Of a stretch of 64,000 nt of DNA, positions 35,390 through 43,759 are shown one piece after another. Source of the DNA: Maribacter polysiphoniae (lineage in GTDB: Bacteria; Bacteroidota; Bacteroidia; Flavobacteriales; Flavobacteriaceae); NCBI RefSeq assembly GCF_003148665.1, contig NZ_QGGQ01000005.1, forward strand, positions 62,001-126,000, written 5' to 3'. Every line of letters begins with the position of its first letter. Positions within the stretch are counted from its first letter, which is position 1. The notes beneath the pieces were generated by a model. That model was not told the DNA's origin. It saw only the letters and a list, made by a program, of their open reading frames with translations, and ran no database searches. A program made the position numbers and the translations under genes.

Positions 35390-35438
35390 TGCGATTATAA
35401 TCAATAACACATTTATTACAAAAACCAAATAAAGAAAA

Positions 35439-36296
35439 ATGAAGACAATTAAATTATTATTTGCCGCACTTATATGTACCGCAGGTTTTGTTTCCTGTAG
35501 TGATAACAATAACGATGATGACGTCATCATAGAGGAAAACCCATTGGAAGGGTACAATATGTTGGCCAAGTTGACGGCCAACACCCATTCCATTGAAATC
35601 TATTCGGAGCAGGATCAATTCACCATTGGGTACAACGAGTTGTTTTTTAGGATTAAGGATGATGGGGCAGACACGTATGTTTCGAATGCGGAAGTTTCAT
35701 GGATGCCCGTTATGCATATGACTGAAATGCAGCATTCCTGCCCTAAATCCAGTGTCGGTGTTACTGATGATGCATCGGTGTATTCGGGTTATGTTATATT
35801 CCAAATGCCGGGTAATGATACTGAGTATTGGGAAATGACCTTCGATTACAACATTGATGGTACATCGTACAGCGTTACTGAGAAAATCAATGTACTTGCA
35901 CCTGCCGATGATAAAAGACGCGTAACGGTCTTTACAGGAAGTGACGATGTTCGTTATGTTTTGGCCATGATGCCTTTGGATCCCCAGGTAGCCGTCAATG
36001 ATTTTTCGGCCATGTTGTTCAAGATGGAAAGTATGATGAGTTTCCCCAATGTTGGGGATTATTCCATAACGATCGATCCTAGAATGCCAAGTATGGGCAA
36101 CCATAGTTCGCCCAACAATGTCGATCTATCGTATGATGCCTCATCTAAAATGTATAACGGGAAATTGTCGTTGACCATGACGGGTTATTGGAAAATCAAT
36201 TTAAAGGTGATGGATGGGAACGATACGTTGCTTAAAGGTGAGGATATTACCGATGAAAATGAGGCCAGTAGTTTGTTTTTTGAAATTGAATTTTAA
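35439..36296 (+). CDS. Met/His-rich lipoprotein, probably copper-binding
   Basis: A 285-residue lipoprotein (signal peptide with lipobox Cys at 20, followed by an acidic SDNNNDDD stretch that would direct surface or outer-membrane placement). The body looks like two YtkA/FixH-type beta-sandwich domains. It holds two Met/His clusters, MPVMHMTEMQHSC (89-101) and RMPSMGNHSS (about 209-218), typical of low-oxygen copper sites. It is 49 bp after the receptor gene and is followed by a terminator. A role in copper capture for NosZ is inferred. Confidence 0.65.
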   Translation: MKTIKLLFAALICTAGFVSCSDNNNDDDVIIEENPLEGYNMLAKLTANTHSIEIYSEQDQFTIGYNELFFRIKDDGADTYVSNAEVSWMPVMHMTEMQHSCPKSSVGVTDDASVYSGYVIFQMPGNDTEYWEMTFDYNIDGTSYSVTEKINVLAPADDKRRVTVFTGSDDVRYVLAMMPLDPQVAVNDFSAMLFKMESMMSFPNVGDYSITIDPRMPSMGNHSSPNNVDLSYDASSKMYNGKLSLTMTGYWKINLKVMDGNDTLLKGEDITDENEASSLFFEIEF

Positions 36297-36327
36297 TATA
36301 TAACAATCCAAATAGGGGTTGTTTTAG

Positions 36328-36359
36328 GAGGGGAGTCGATCGGACTTCCCTCTTTTTTT
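36328..36359 (+). terminator. Intrinsic terminator after the copper-uptake module
   Basis: GAGGGGAGTC (36328-36337) pairs with GACTTCCCTC (36343-36352), with one G-T pair, then seven T residues. It ends the copper-uptake operon; the following 207 bp to the rrf2 stop hold no gene I can support. Confidence 0.8.
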
Positions 36360-36566
36360 GTCCCCAAAAAGAGCCTTATAGTTCCATGACGTATTTTATT
36401 GTGGTTTATTTGAAACTAAAATCACCCATAGACCATGGTACCTGTGCATAGGGTTCCCTCAAGAAATGGCTTACCGGTTTGCTTTTCCGAAAGGTTGGTC
36501 AAACGAATTGAATAGCAGAAAGTTATGTCTTTTTTTTATTGGAAAATGAATGATAATAATGTATCT

Positions 36567-36998
36567 TCATAAGGGTAAAAATGATTTTTCGGCTTTTATG
36601 TCATTCGCTAAATCGATTATGGTCTTATGTTCTAGATTGTCCATAAGGTTTTTTCGGTAAGATGCGGCAAAATCATGTAGGGGGCAAGGTCGGTCGCTGT
36701 GGCAATTTTCAATACTCAATAAGCATGAATTGAGTCTATTGTCACCATCGATGACGGTTATGATGTTGATCAGGGGGGTTTTTAAATTCTGGTCGTTCAG
36801 ATAAAAACCACCATTGGGCCCACGGGTAGAGGAAACGATATTGTGCCGGGATAGGTCTTGGAGCAATTTGGAAATATAAGCTTGGGGTACATTAATGGGT
36901 TCACTAATGTTCTTGGCCATTATTTTGTTTGATTCGCTGGCGTTTACCGCCAAATAGAGTACTGCTTTTATAGCGTACTTGGAAGAATTGGATAACAT
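36567..36998 (-). CDS. Rrf2-family regulator with three Cys (NsrR/IscR-like)
   Basis: A 143-residue winged-helix regulator: YAIKAVLYLA at the start, recognition region INVPQAYISKLLQDL, wing RGPNGGFYL, and three C-terminal cysteines C92, C99 and C105 that can hold a Fe-S cluster as in NsrR or IscR. It is transcribed away from the nos operon, with a shared FNR-like box between them. A role as a nitric-oxide-sensing repressor is plausible: similar 14-bp sites occur at its own promoter and before the ric gene. Confidence 0.85.
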   Translation of the reverse strand: MLSNSSKYAIKAVLYLAVNASESNKIMAKNISEPINVPQAYISKLLQDLSRHNIVSSTRGPNGGFYLNDQNLKTPLINIITVIDGDNRLNSCLLSIENCHSDRPCPLHDFAASYRKNLMDNLEHKTIIDLANDIKAEKSFLPL

Positions 36999-37021
36999 AG
37001 AACGTATGGTATTTAGGACAA

Positions 37022-37095
37022 CAAAAATAAAAAGATATTTTTATCCGAAATATGACTAATGTCATTTTTTGGGTAAACCAATAAGAATAATTTTA
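37022..37095. promoter_or_regulatory. Shared FNR-like box with divergent promoters for rrf2 and nos
   Basis: One palindrome TGACTAATGTCA (37053-37064) serves both directions. To the right, 23 bp then TAATTTTA (37088-37095) drives the cytochrome c/nosZ unit. To the left, 23 bp then the perfect TATTTTTG (37022-37029) drives rrf2. The reverse strand also carries GGATAAAAATATCT (37033-37046), a candidate autoregulatory site for the Rrf2 protein between box and -7 element. Confidence 0.75.
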
Positions 37096-37123
37096 CCACA
37101 TAATTGTAACTAATACAAAAACT

Positions 37124-37630
37124 ATGAGAGTACCAATTAAAAGCGCAATCTTTCTGATGTCATTACTAATGCTTAGCTGTGGTGGCAAAGAAGAAAAGAA
37201 AAAAGACGGTTTTAGTGTAAGACCACAAAAGTCAACTACGGAAAAGACAGTTGAAACCCCAGCGGCCCCTAGCGACAAAGCATCTGAACGCGTAGATATG
37301 ACTACGAAGGGTGTTGGTCCTATTAAATCGGTAACCTTGAATGAAACCATTGATGATGCAATGGCGGCGAAAGGCAAGGAAGTGTATGAGCAAATGTGCT
37401 TGGCCTGCCATAGGATCGGAAAAAAATTCATTGGCCCACCACCCAACGGTGTATTGGAAAGAAGAACTCCGGAATGGGTAATGAATATGATACTCAATCC
37501 ACAGGAAATGGTCAAGGAAGACCCTTTGGCTAAGGACTTGTTGACCGAATTCAATGGGTCACCTATGTCCAATCAAGGGCTTACGGAAGAACAGGCTCGG
37601 GCTATTCTCGAGTACTTCAGAACACTATAA
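37124..37630 (+). CDS. Class I cytochrome c lipoprotein of the nos cluster
   Basis: A 168-residue lipoprotein (lipobox Cys at 19). A charged, Pro/Thr-rich linker of about 55 residues precedes a monohaem cytochrome c domain with MCLACH (C92, C95, H96) and probable axial Met148 in GSPMSNQG. It is first in the nos transcript and is the obvious electron donor to the nitrous oxide reductase two genes downstream, as in clade II nos clusters. It is membrane-tethered in the periplasm. Confidence 0.9.
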   Translation: MRVPIKSAIFLMSLLMLSCGGKEEKKKDGFSVRPQKSTTEKTVETPAAPSDKASERVDMTTKGVGPIKSVTLNETIDDAMAAKGKEVYEQMCLACHRIGKKFIGPPPNGVLERRTPEWVMNMILNPQEMVKEDPLAKDLLTEFNGSPMSNQGLTEEQARAILEYFRTL

Positions 37631-37641
37631 ACCAAACCAAT

Positions 37642-38226
37642 ATGCAAACAACAACCAAATTTAGATTATTGATCGGTTCTTTTTTAATGCTGATGCTTTT
37701 TGTCGGATGTAAAAATGAAGCGAAAACGGAGGCTGCCCAGGCTTCTTCTACAGATACTTCTGAAGAAGTAGTGAAACAAGGACAGGCCTTTATTGAAGAC
37801 GATGGGTCAACACCCAATGTATTGCAGATTGCTATCGGATCGCCAGATCATACCACATTGGTAGCTGCGGTACAAGCGGCCGGACTAGAGAACGCTTTGG
37901 TAAATGCAGGGCCATTAATGGTTTTCGCTCCTACCAATGCTGCTTTTGATGCCTTGCCAGAAGGCACGGTTGAAAACTTGTTGAAACCGGAAAACAAGGA
38001 TGCCTTGGCAAATATCCTGAAGCATCATGTTACTGCGGGCAACTACTCCAAGGATTTTTTAAAGAAGTTTAAGAAATTGGGGCAAGCCAATGACCAGAAT
38101 ACAACTATTGAGGTAAAGGGTGATGATGTTTATGTAGGTGGAGCCAAAATCATTGCAAGTATAAAAGCGGGTAATGGTATCGTACATGTAGTCGATAAGG
38201 TCATATTGCCTCCAACCCAAGAATAA
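37642..38226 (+). CDS. Fasciclin-domain lipoprotein
   Basis: A 194-residue lipoprotein (lipobox Cys near residue 23). The body is one fasciclin (FAS1) domain with the H1/H2 motifs LMVFAPTNAAFDALPEGTVENLL and ANILKHHVTAGNYS. FAS1 domains mediate protein-protein contacts. It is encoded between the cytochrome c and nosZ genes, 11 bp and 30 bp away, so it may help assemble or tether the donor-reductase pair; that role is inferred from position. Confidence 0.88.
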   Translation: MQTTTKFRLLIGSFLMLMLFVGCKNEAKTEAAQASSTDTSEEVVKQGQAFIEDDGSTPNVLQIAIGSPDHTTLVAAVQAAGLENALVNAGPLMVFAPTNAAFDALPEGTVENLLKPENKDALANILKHHVTAGNYSKDFLKKFKKLGQANDQNTTIEVKGDDVYVGGAKIIASIKAGNGIVHVVDKVILPPTQE

Positions 38227-38256
38227 TCAACTCTAATCAACACTAATACAATTACA

Positions 38257-40212
38257 ATGAAAAAAATCAAATATTCAATGCTGGCCTTTTTAGGTCTGGT
38301 GATGGTCTTTACCAGTTGCAATGATTCAGGTAAGAAATCCAGTGGGGCACTTGCCTCCAACAATGCCGAAAAGGTATATGTGGCACCTGGGGAGCAAGAT
38401 GAGTTTTATGCATTTATGTCTGGTGGTTATAGCGGTAACCTTACGGTTTACGGACTTCCTTCCGGAAGGATGTTTAAGGAGATTCCTGTTTTTTCACAAT
38501 TCCCTACCTCTGGGTATGGTTATTCCGAAGAAACAAAACCGATGTTGAATACTTCTTTTGGTTTTGTACCATGGGATGATTCCCACCACCCTGATATTTC
38601 ACAAACCAATGGTGAATTGGATGGTAGATGGATATTCATCAACGGTAACAACACCCCAAGGATAGCGCGTATAAGTTTGACAACTTTCGAGACAGAGGAA
38701 ATTATTGAGGTGCCCAACAGTGCCGGTAACCATAGTTCTTCTTTCATTACCGAAAATACCGAGTATGTTGTGGCAGGAACCCGTTTTTCTGTTCCGGTTC
38801 CCCAAAGGGATATGCCTATCAATGAATACAAAGGTAATTTTAAAGGGGCCCTTTCTTTTATAAGTGTGGATCCTGAAGATGGTAGAATGGATCTTAAGTT
38901 TCAAATCATGATGCCTGGGTTCAATTATGATCTTTCACATCCAGGAAGGGGTAAATCACACGGTTGGTTCTTCTTTACTACGTATAATACTGAGGAAGCG
39001 AATTCATTGTTGGAGGTGAACGCCTCACAGAATGATAAGGATTTTATCGCTGCGATCAATTGGAAGAAAATCGAGGAATATGTCAACAATGGTGGTGGTA
39101 CTATAATGCCTGCCAATTATGCACATAATGTTTATAGGGATGAGAATCATACAGCCACTTCAACCATGAAGAAAGAGGTGTTGACCGTGGATCCTACCAA
39201 AGTTCCCGGAGCTGTTTATTTCTTGCCTACCCCAAAATCCCCTCACGGTTGTGATGTTGATCCAACCGGGAATTATATTATCGGTAACGGAAAGCTTTCC
39301 GCTGACCTTACAGTACACTCTTTTGATAAGATGTTGGCTGCTATTGAAGGCAAAAAATTTGATGGTGAGGCCTATGGCATTCCAATCCTTAAATTTGAGG
39401 ATGTATTGGCCGGTACGGTGAAAAGTGGAGGCCTCGGCCCCCTACATACCGAATTTGACGGTGAGGGCAATGCCTATACTACCTTCTTTATTTCTTCGGA
39501 AGTGGTGATGTGGAAATTGGGTACTTGGGAAGTAATCGATAGAAAACCAACTTATTACTCTGTAGGTCACTTAATGATTCCAGGTGGTAACTCCAGAAAG
39601 CCTTTTGGTAAGTATGTGGTGGCTATGAACAAGATCACCAAGGATAGATACCTTCCAACAGGTCCGGAACTGGAGCACTCTGCACAGTTATATGATATTT
39701 CCGGCGATAAAATGGAGCTTATCTATGATTTTCCAACTCACGGTGAACCCCATTACGCTGCGGGTATTCCTGCGGAACTCATAGCGCCTAAATCCCAAAA
39801 AATCTACAAATTGGCAGAAAATGAACATCCATATGCGGTAACTACCCCTGATGGTGCCAAAGTTGTGCGTGAAGGTAAGGAAGTGCATGTGTATATGAGT
39901 ATGATTCGAAGCCACTTTACCCCAGATAATATCGAAGGTATCAAGGTAGGTGATAAGGTCTATTTCCATATTACGAACCATGAGCAAGATTTTGATGTAC
40001 CACATGGTTTTGCGATGATCGGAGCCAACAATTCCGAGCTGTTGATCATGCCGGGACAGACCAAGTCATTGGTCTGGGAGCCTAAGCAAGAAGGGGTATG
40101 GCCATTCTATTGCACCGATTTCTGTTCGGCCTTGCACCAAGAAATGCAAGGGTATGTTCGGGTGTCGCCTGCAAATTCAAATATTGACCTTTCATGGTCT
40201 TTAGGGGAGTAA
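38257..40212 (+). CDS. nosZ: Nitrous oxide reductase, clade II type
   Basis: A 651-residue copper enzyme that reduces N2O to N2. It has an N-terminal lipoprotein-like Sec signal (Cys21) and no twin-arginine motif, which marks the clade II (atypical) form. A seven-blade propeller follows, with CuZ ligand region PWDDSHHPD (His110-111). The C-terminal CuA domain has C619-x3-C623-x3-H627-x2-M630. All key residues I can check are present. It is followed by a strong stem-loop, then the accessory nos genes. Confidence 0.97.
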   Translation: MKKIKYSMLAFLGLVMVFTSCNDSGKKSSGALASNNAEKVYVAPGEQDEFYAFMSGGYSGNLTVYGLPSGRMFKEIPVFSQFPTSGYGYSEETKPMLNTSFGFVPWDDSHHPDISQTNGELDGRWIFINGNNTPRIARISLTTFETEEIIEVPNSAGNHSSSFITENTEYVVAGTRFSVPVPQRDMPINEYKGNFKGALSFISVDPEDGRMDLKFQIMMPGFNYDLSHPGRGKSHGWFFFTTYNTEEANSLLEVNASQNDKDFIAAINWKKIEEYVNNGGGTIMPANYAHNVYRDENHTATSTMKKEVLTVDPTKVPGAVYFLPTPKSPHGCDVDPTGNYIIGNGKLSADLTVHSFDKMLAAIEGKKFDGEAYGIPILKFEDVLAGTVKSGGLGPLHTEFDGEGNAYTTFFISSEVVMWKLGTWEVIDRKPTYYSVGHLMIPGGNSRKPFGKYVVAMNKITKDRYLPTGPELEHSAQLYDISGDKMELIYDFPTHGEPHYAAGIPAELIAPKSQKIYKLAENEHPYAVTTPDGAKVVREGKEVHVYMSMIRSHFTPDNIEGIKVGDKVYFHITNHEQDFDVPHGFAMIGANNSELLIMPGQTKSLVWEPKQEGVWPFYCTDFCSALHQEMQGYVRVSPANSNIDLSWSLGE

Positions 40213-40247
40213 TTTATTTCTGAACATTTATTTATTTTAATTCAATA

Positions 40248-40285
40248 AAAAAAGCGGGCTGTGTCTCTGACCTGCCCGCTTTTTT
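40248..40285 (+). terminator. Stem-loop terminator between nosZ and accessory nos genes
   Basis: A 12-bp stem pairs AAAAAAGCGGGC (40248-40259) with GCCCGCTTTTTT (40274-40285). The T-run makes it a likely partial terminator. No clear promoter appears in the 58 bp before the next gene, so the accessory genes may be expressed by read-through at a lower level than nosZ. Confidence 0.75.
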
Positions 40286-40343
40286 CAATTCATCAGCAAC
40301 CTTTCAAAGCCAAACGCAATTCGTAAACCATCAAAAAGTATAA

Positions 40344-40967
40344 GTGATGAAAAAAGCAAGTGTTTTAATGATTATTGGCCCATTATTACTTTTGGGATTG
40401 TATTTTTTCCCATTATGGAATATTATGTTAGGTGCGCCCCAATATCCAGATCCTTTGGGAATGAATATACATATTACCGGAATAAAGGGAGTGTCTGAAT
40501 TCGATCTTCAGAATATCGACGGACTCAACCACTATATCGGTATGAAAGTCATTCCAAAGCCGGAAGATATGTGGGAGTTCACCGTTTTTCCCTACGTAAT
40601 TGGCGGGATGGTCTTATTAGGCGTTATTATTGGCCTATTAGGCTATATGAACAAAGTAAGCTATAAATGGTTTTTAGGCTGGTTTGTACTTATGAGTATT
40701 TTGGGCGTTTTGGGAATGTACGATTTTAATGCCTGGCTGCTTGATTATGGGTCAAATCTAGATCCACATGCCATTATTAAAGTGGTCAACCCCGATGGAA
40801 CACCCATGACATATAAGCCACCATTGTTGGGGTATCAAAAAATGTTGAATTTTGACGTTACCTCGCTACCGCATGTAGGGGCTTATATGATGTTCGTGGG
40901 TATGATGTTGACGGTTGTGGCATTCTTTGTCGGCAAGAAGGAAGCGGGTAAGATTAAGAACACCTAA
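40344..40967 (+). CDS. Nos-cluster integral membrane protein, unknown function
   Basis: A 207-residue protein with about four membrane segments (near 5-25, 82-103, 109-128 and 180-200) and a long extracytoplasmic loop between the first two. A protein of this size directly follows nosZ in bacteroidetal clade II clusters; its biochemical role is not established, but membrane proteins of these clusters are thought to pass quinol-derived electrons or help maturation. No haem or Fe-S motif is visible. Confidence 0.75.
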   Translation: MMKKASVLMIIGPLLLLGLYFFPLWNIMLGAPQYPDPLGMNIHITGIKGVSEFDLQNIDGLNHYIGMKVIPKPEDMWEFTVFPYVIGGMVLLGVIIGLLGYMNKVSYKWFLGWFVLMSILGVLGMYDFNAWLLDYGSNLDPHAIIKVVNPDGTPMTYKPPLLGYQKMLNFDVTSLPHVGAYMMFVGMMLTVVAFFVGKKEAGKIKNT

Positions 40968-40998
40968 GAAACCATAAATCCTATAAAAGTTAATACCG

Positions 40999-41436
40999 AT
41001 GATAAGTAGATACATTTTGTTGACGGTGGTACTATTGACCATGGTATCCTGTGAGGTTAGTCCAAAACCAATTAATTATGGTTCAGATGGTTGTCATTTC
41101 TGTTCAATGACGATTGTCGATAAGCAGCATGCGGCTGAAATAGTGACGAAGAAAGGCAAGGCCTTTAAGTTCGATGCGGTAGAGTGCATGATGAATCATT
41201 TGAAAGATGTCGATATAACGACCATTGAACTATTTTTGGTCAATGATTTTCATGCTCCTGGTACGTTGATCGACGCTAAGGATGCAACCTTTTTGATTAG
41301 CAAGAGCATCCCTAGCCCCATGGGCGAATACCTATCCGCTTTTTATTCCAAAGAGCAGGCAGAACTGGTCGAGGCTGAAAATGAAGGGGAATTGTATACC
41401 TGGGATGGGTTGAAATCAAGGTTTAAAGTAAATTAA
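40999..41436 (+). CDS. nosL: NosL copper chaperone lipoprotein
   Basis: A 145-residue lipoprotein (lipobox Cys at 18). It carries the NosL motif GCHFCSM (C32, C35, M37), which binds Cu(I), and the FDAVECMMNHL segment containing a further Cys and Met pair. NosL delivers copper to NosZ. It lies between the nos membrane protein and a cupin gene. Confidence 0.93.
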   Translation: MISRYILLTVVLLTMVSCEVSPKPINYGSDGCHFCSMTIVDKQHAAEIVTKKGKAFKFDAVECMMNHLKDVDITTIELFLVNDFHAPGTLIDAKDATFLISKSIPSPMGEYLSAFYSKEQAELVEAENEGELYTWDGLKSRFKVN

Positions 41437-41520
41437 GATACCCAAATACATGGGGGATAAAAGGGCGTATGATGTCGCTTGATTTTTATTTCCCATTATT
41501 CAATAAAAAGATGATATACC

Positions 41521-41814
41521 ATGTATGAAGTAAGTAACCAAGTAGTAGAACAGGGTTTTGATAAGTTCCAATTGCAAAAGTTGGTAAAGACCCCTAATTA
41601 CGAAATACTCAATATCAGTTTGGAAAAAGGAGAGGTTTTCCCGGAACATACTTCACCCAAACACGCTCATTTAGTGGTGTTGGAAGGAGAGGTGATCTTT
41701 CATATCAATGGGGAGAACCACAATTTAAGGGAACAACAGTATTTTAATTTTCCAAAAGAAGAGAAACATTGGGTGGAAGCGGTTGTAAATTCTAAATTTT
41801 TGGTGGTTCGATAA
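41521..41814 (+). CDS. Small cupin-domain protein
   Basis: A 97-residue single cupin. Metal-binding-type residues appear in EHTSPKHAHLVVLEGEVIFHING (His, His, Glu) and in the later KEEKHWVEA. It lacks a signal peptide. The stop codon overlaps the nosD start by one base, so it belongs to the nos operon. A cupin here is not part of the classic nos gene set; it may sense a ligand or bind metal. Confidence 0.8.
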   Translation: MYEVSNQVVEQGFDKFQLQKLVKTPNYEILNISLEKGEVFPEHTSPKHAHLVVLEGEVIFHINGENHNLREQQYFNFPKEEKHWVEAVVNSKFLVVR

Positions 41815-43052
41815 TGGGAAATAGCGCGAGACATTTATTTATCCTACTATTTCTAATCGGGAATTCCCTTTGGGCCAAAACCATACCCGTTTGTTCCGAT
41901 TGTGAAGTGAAATCGATAAAGGAGGGGATAACGAAAGCCGCCGATTTTGATACCCTTCTAATCAAAAAGGGTACGTACAGGGAATTTAATATCCTTGTCG
42001 ACAAACCCCTGACCTTATTGGGTGAGAACTTTCCTGTAATCGATGGGGAAGACCAGGGCGAGATCATACGGGTCGTTTCCGATAATGTTACCATTGACGG
42101 ACTTTTCATTATCAATGTCGGTACGAGTTACACAAGTGATTATGCTGCCATACGGGTTGTTAAAAGCGAAAACTTCCTTATACAGAACGTGGTGTTGGAG
42201 AAACTTTTTTTTGGCATCTATCTTGAAAAATCAAATAACGGTAAAGTGTATCATAATAAGATTATCGGGGATGCCGTAGATGAGTATAATTCCGGCAACG
42301 GTATTCAATTGTGGTATTCACACCATGTTGAGGTTGATCGTAATATTGTGCAAGGGGTAAGGGATGGTATTTATTTGGAGTTTTCAGACCACATTACCAT
42401 CAATGACAATGAGAGTACCAATAACCTTAGGTATGGCCTGCATTTTATGTTTTCAGATGATGATGTTTATACGAATAATACTTTCGAAAAAAATGGCGCG
42501 GGTGTAGCGGTCATGTTTTCCAAGCGCATTCGAATGGAAGACAACATCTTTCGACAAAATTGGGGTACTGCGGCCTTTGGTATGTTACTCAAGGAAATAA
42601 ACGATGCAGAGATTATCGGAAACACTTTTGAAGAGAACACAATAGGGATCAATATTGAAGGTTCAAACCGTATTGTCTATAAGAATAACGATTTCATCAA
42701 TAACGGCTGGGCCGTAAAGGTTCTTGGGGCTTGTTATACCAATTCTTTCGAGCATAATAATTTCCTTTACAATTCCTTTGATATCTCCTATAACAGTAAA
42801 TTAAACGACAATAAGTTCGAGAATAATTATTGGAGTAATTATACGGGATATGATCTGGATAAAGACGGAATAGGGGATGTGCCCTACCGTCCCGTGAAAT
42901 TGTTTTCATACATTGTGAATCGAACACCGGAAACAATTGTGTTATTGCGCAGTCTGTTTATGGATATCATCGATTTTTCAGAAAAAGTATCCCCGGTATT
43001 TACACCCGATAATCTTTTGGATGCCCTACCATTAATGAAAAAAGCAGAATGA
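41814..43052 (+). CDS. nosD: NosD, periplasmic beta-helix copper-cluster assembly protein
   Basis: A 412-residue exported protein (signal peptide 1 to about 22). It folds as a right-handed parallel beta-helix built from short repeats such as NNTFEKNGAGVAVMFSKRI and GNTFEENTIGINIEGSNRI. NosD works with the NosFY ABC transporter to mature the CuZ site of NosZ. It overlaps nosF by 4 bp. Confidence 0.93.
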   Translation: MGNSARHLFILLFLIGNSLWAKTIPVCSDCEVKSIKEGITKAADFDTLLIKKGTYREFNILVDKPLTLLGENFPVIDGEDQGEIIRVVSDNVTIDGLFIINVGTSYTSDYAAIRVVKSENFLIQNVVLEKLFFGIYLEKSNNGKVYHNKIIGDAVDEYNSGNGIQLWYSHHVEVDRNIVQGVRDGIYLEFSDHITINDNESTNNLRYGLHFMFSDDDVYTNNTFEKNGAGVAVMFSKRIRMEDNIFRQNWGTAAFGMLLKEINDAEIIGNTFEENTIGINIEGSNRIVYKNNDFINNGWAVKVLGACYTNSFEHNNFLYNSFDISYNSKLNDNKFENNYWSNYTGYDLDKDGIGDVPYRPVKLFSYIVNRTPETIVLLRSLFMDIIDFSEKVSPVFTPDNLLDALPLMKKAE

Positions 43053-43759
43053 TACAGATAGAGAATCTACATAAGAAATTTGGAAAGAACCAAGTGCTTT
43101 CCCATTTGGACTTGCATATTGATGAAGGGGGTATTTTTGCCGTGTTGGGTCCAAATGGCTCTGGTAAAACTACCTTGATCAAGAGTATTCTGGGAATGGT
43201 TGTTCCTAATAAGGGCAGTCTTTCGGTCTTGGGGTCATCCGTCAGGAAAAACTGGAAATACCGTCAGGAAATCGATTATTTACCACAAATCGCCAATTTT
43301 CCGGGTAACCTTAAGGTGAAGGAGTTGATTCGTATGATCAAAGATCTACGTCAAAAGCCAAGTAAGGAACAAGAGCTGATAACCCTTTTTGGCCTTGAAC
43401 CCTTTTTGGACAAGAAATTGGCAACGCTTTCGGGAGGTACCAAACAAAAAGTCAATATCGTATTGACCTTTATGTTCGATAGTCCCTTGATCATCCTTGA
43501 TGAACCGACCACAGGATTGGATCCCGCATCTTTGATCAAGTTAAAGGAATTGATCTTGCAGGAAAAGAACAAAGGGAAAACCATCTTGATCACAACCCAT
43601 ATTATGCAATTTGTCGAAGAAATGGCAGACAAGATCGTCTACCTCTTAGAGGGTAATATCTACTTTAAAGGAACTATTGATGATTTGATGGCCAAGACTG
43701 AACAAAATGATTTTGAACATGCCATAGCGGCAATATCAACCCATACTACAAATGCTTAA
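43049..43759 (+). CDS. nosF: NosF, ABC transporter ATP-binding protein
   Basis: A 236-residue ATPase. Walker A is GPNGSGKTT, the signature LSGGTKQK, Walker B LIILDEPTTGLD, and the switch His is in ITTHIMQF. It forms the NosDFY maturation transporter with the next gene, whose start overlaps it by 8 bp. Confidence 0.93.
   Translation: MIQIENLHKKFGKNQVLSHLDLHIDEGGIFAVLGPNGSGKTTLIKSILGMVVPNKGSLSVLGSSVRKNWKYRQEIDYLPQIANFPGNLKVKELIRMIKDLRQKPSKEQELITLFGLEPFLDKKLATLSGGTKQKVNIVLTFMFDSPLIILDEPTTGLDPASLIKLKELILQEKNKGKTILITTHIMQFVEEMADKIVYLLEGNIYFKGTIDDLMAKTEQNDFEHAIAAISTHTTNA

Noticed and set aside
35391-35420. A GATTATAATC palindrome before the Met/His-rich lipoprotein gene, as a FNR-like box
   Set aside because: One half-site is CGA rather than TGA and there is no -7 element 23 bp away.
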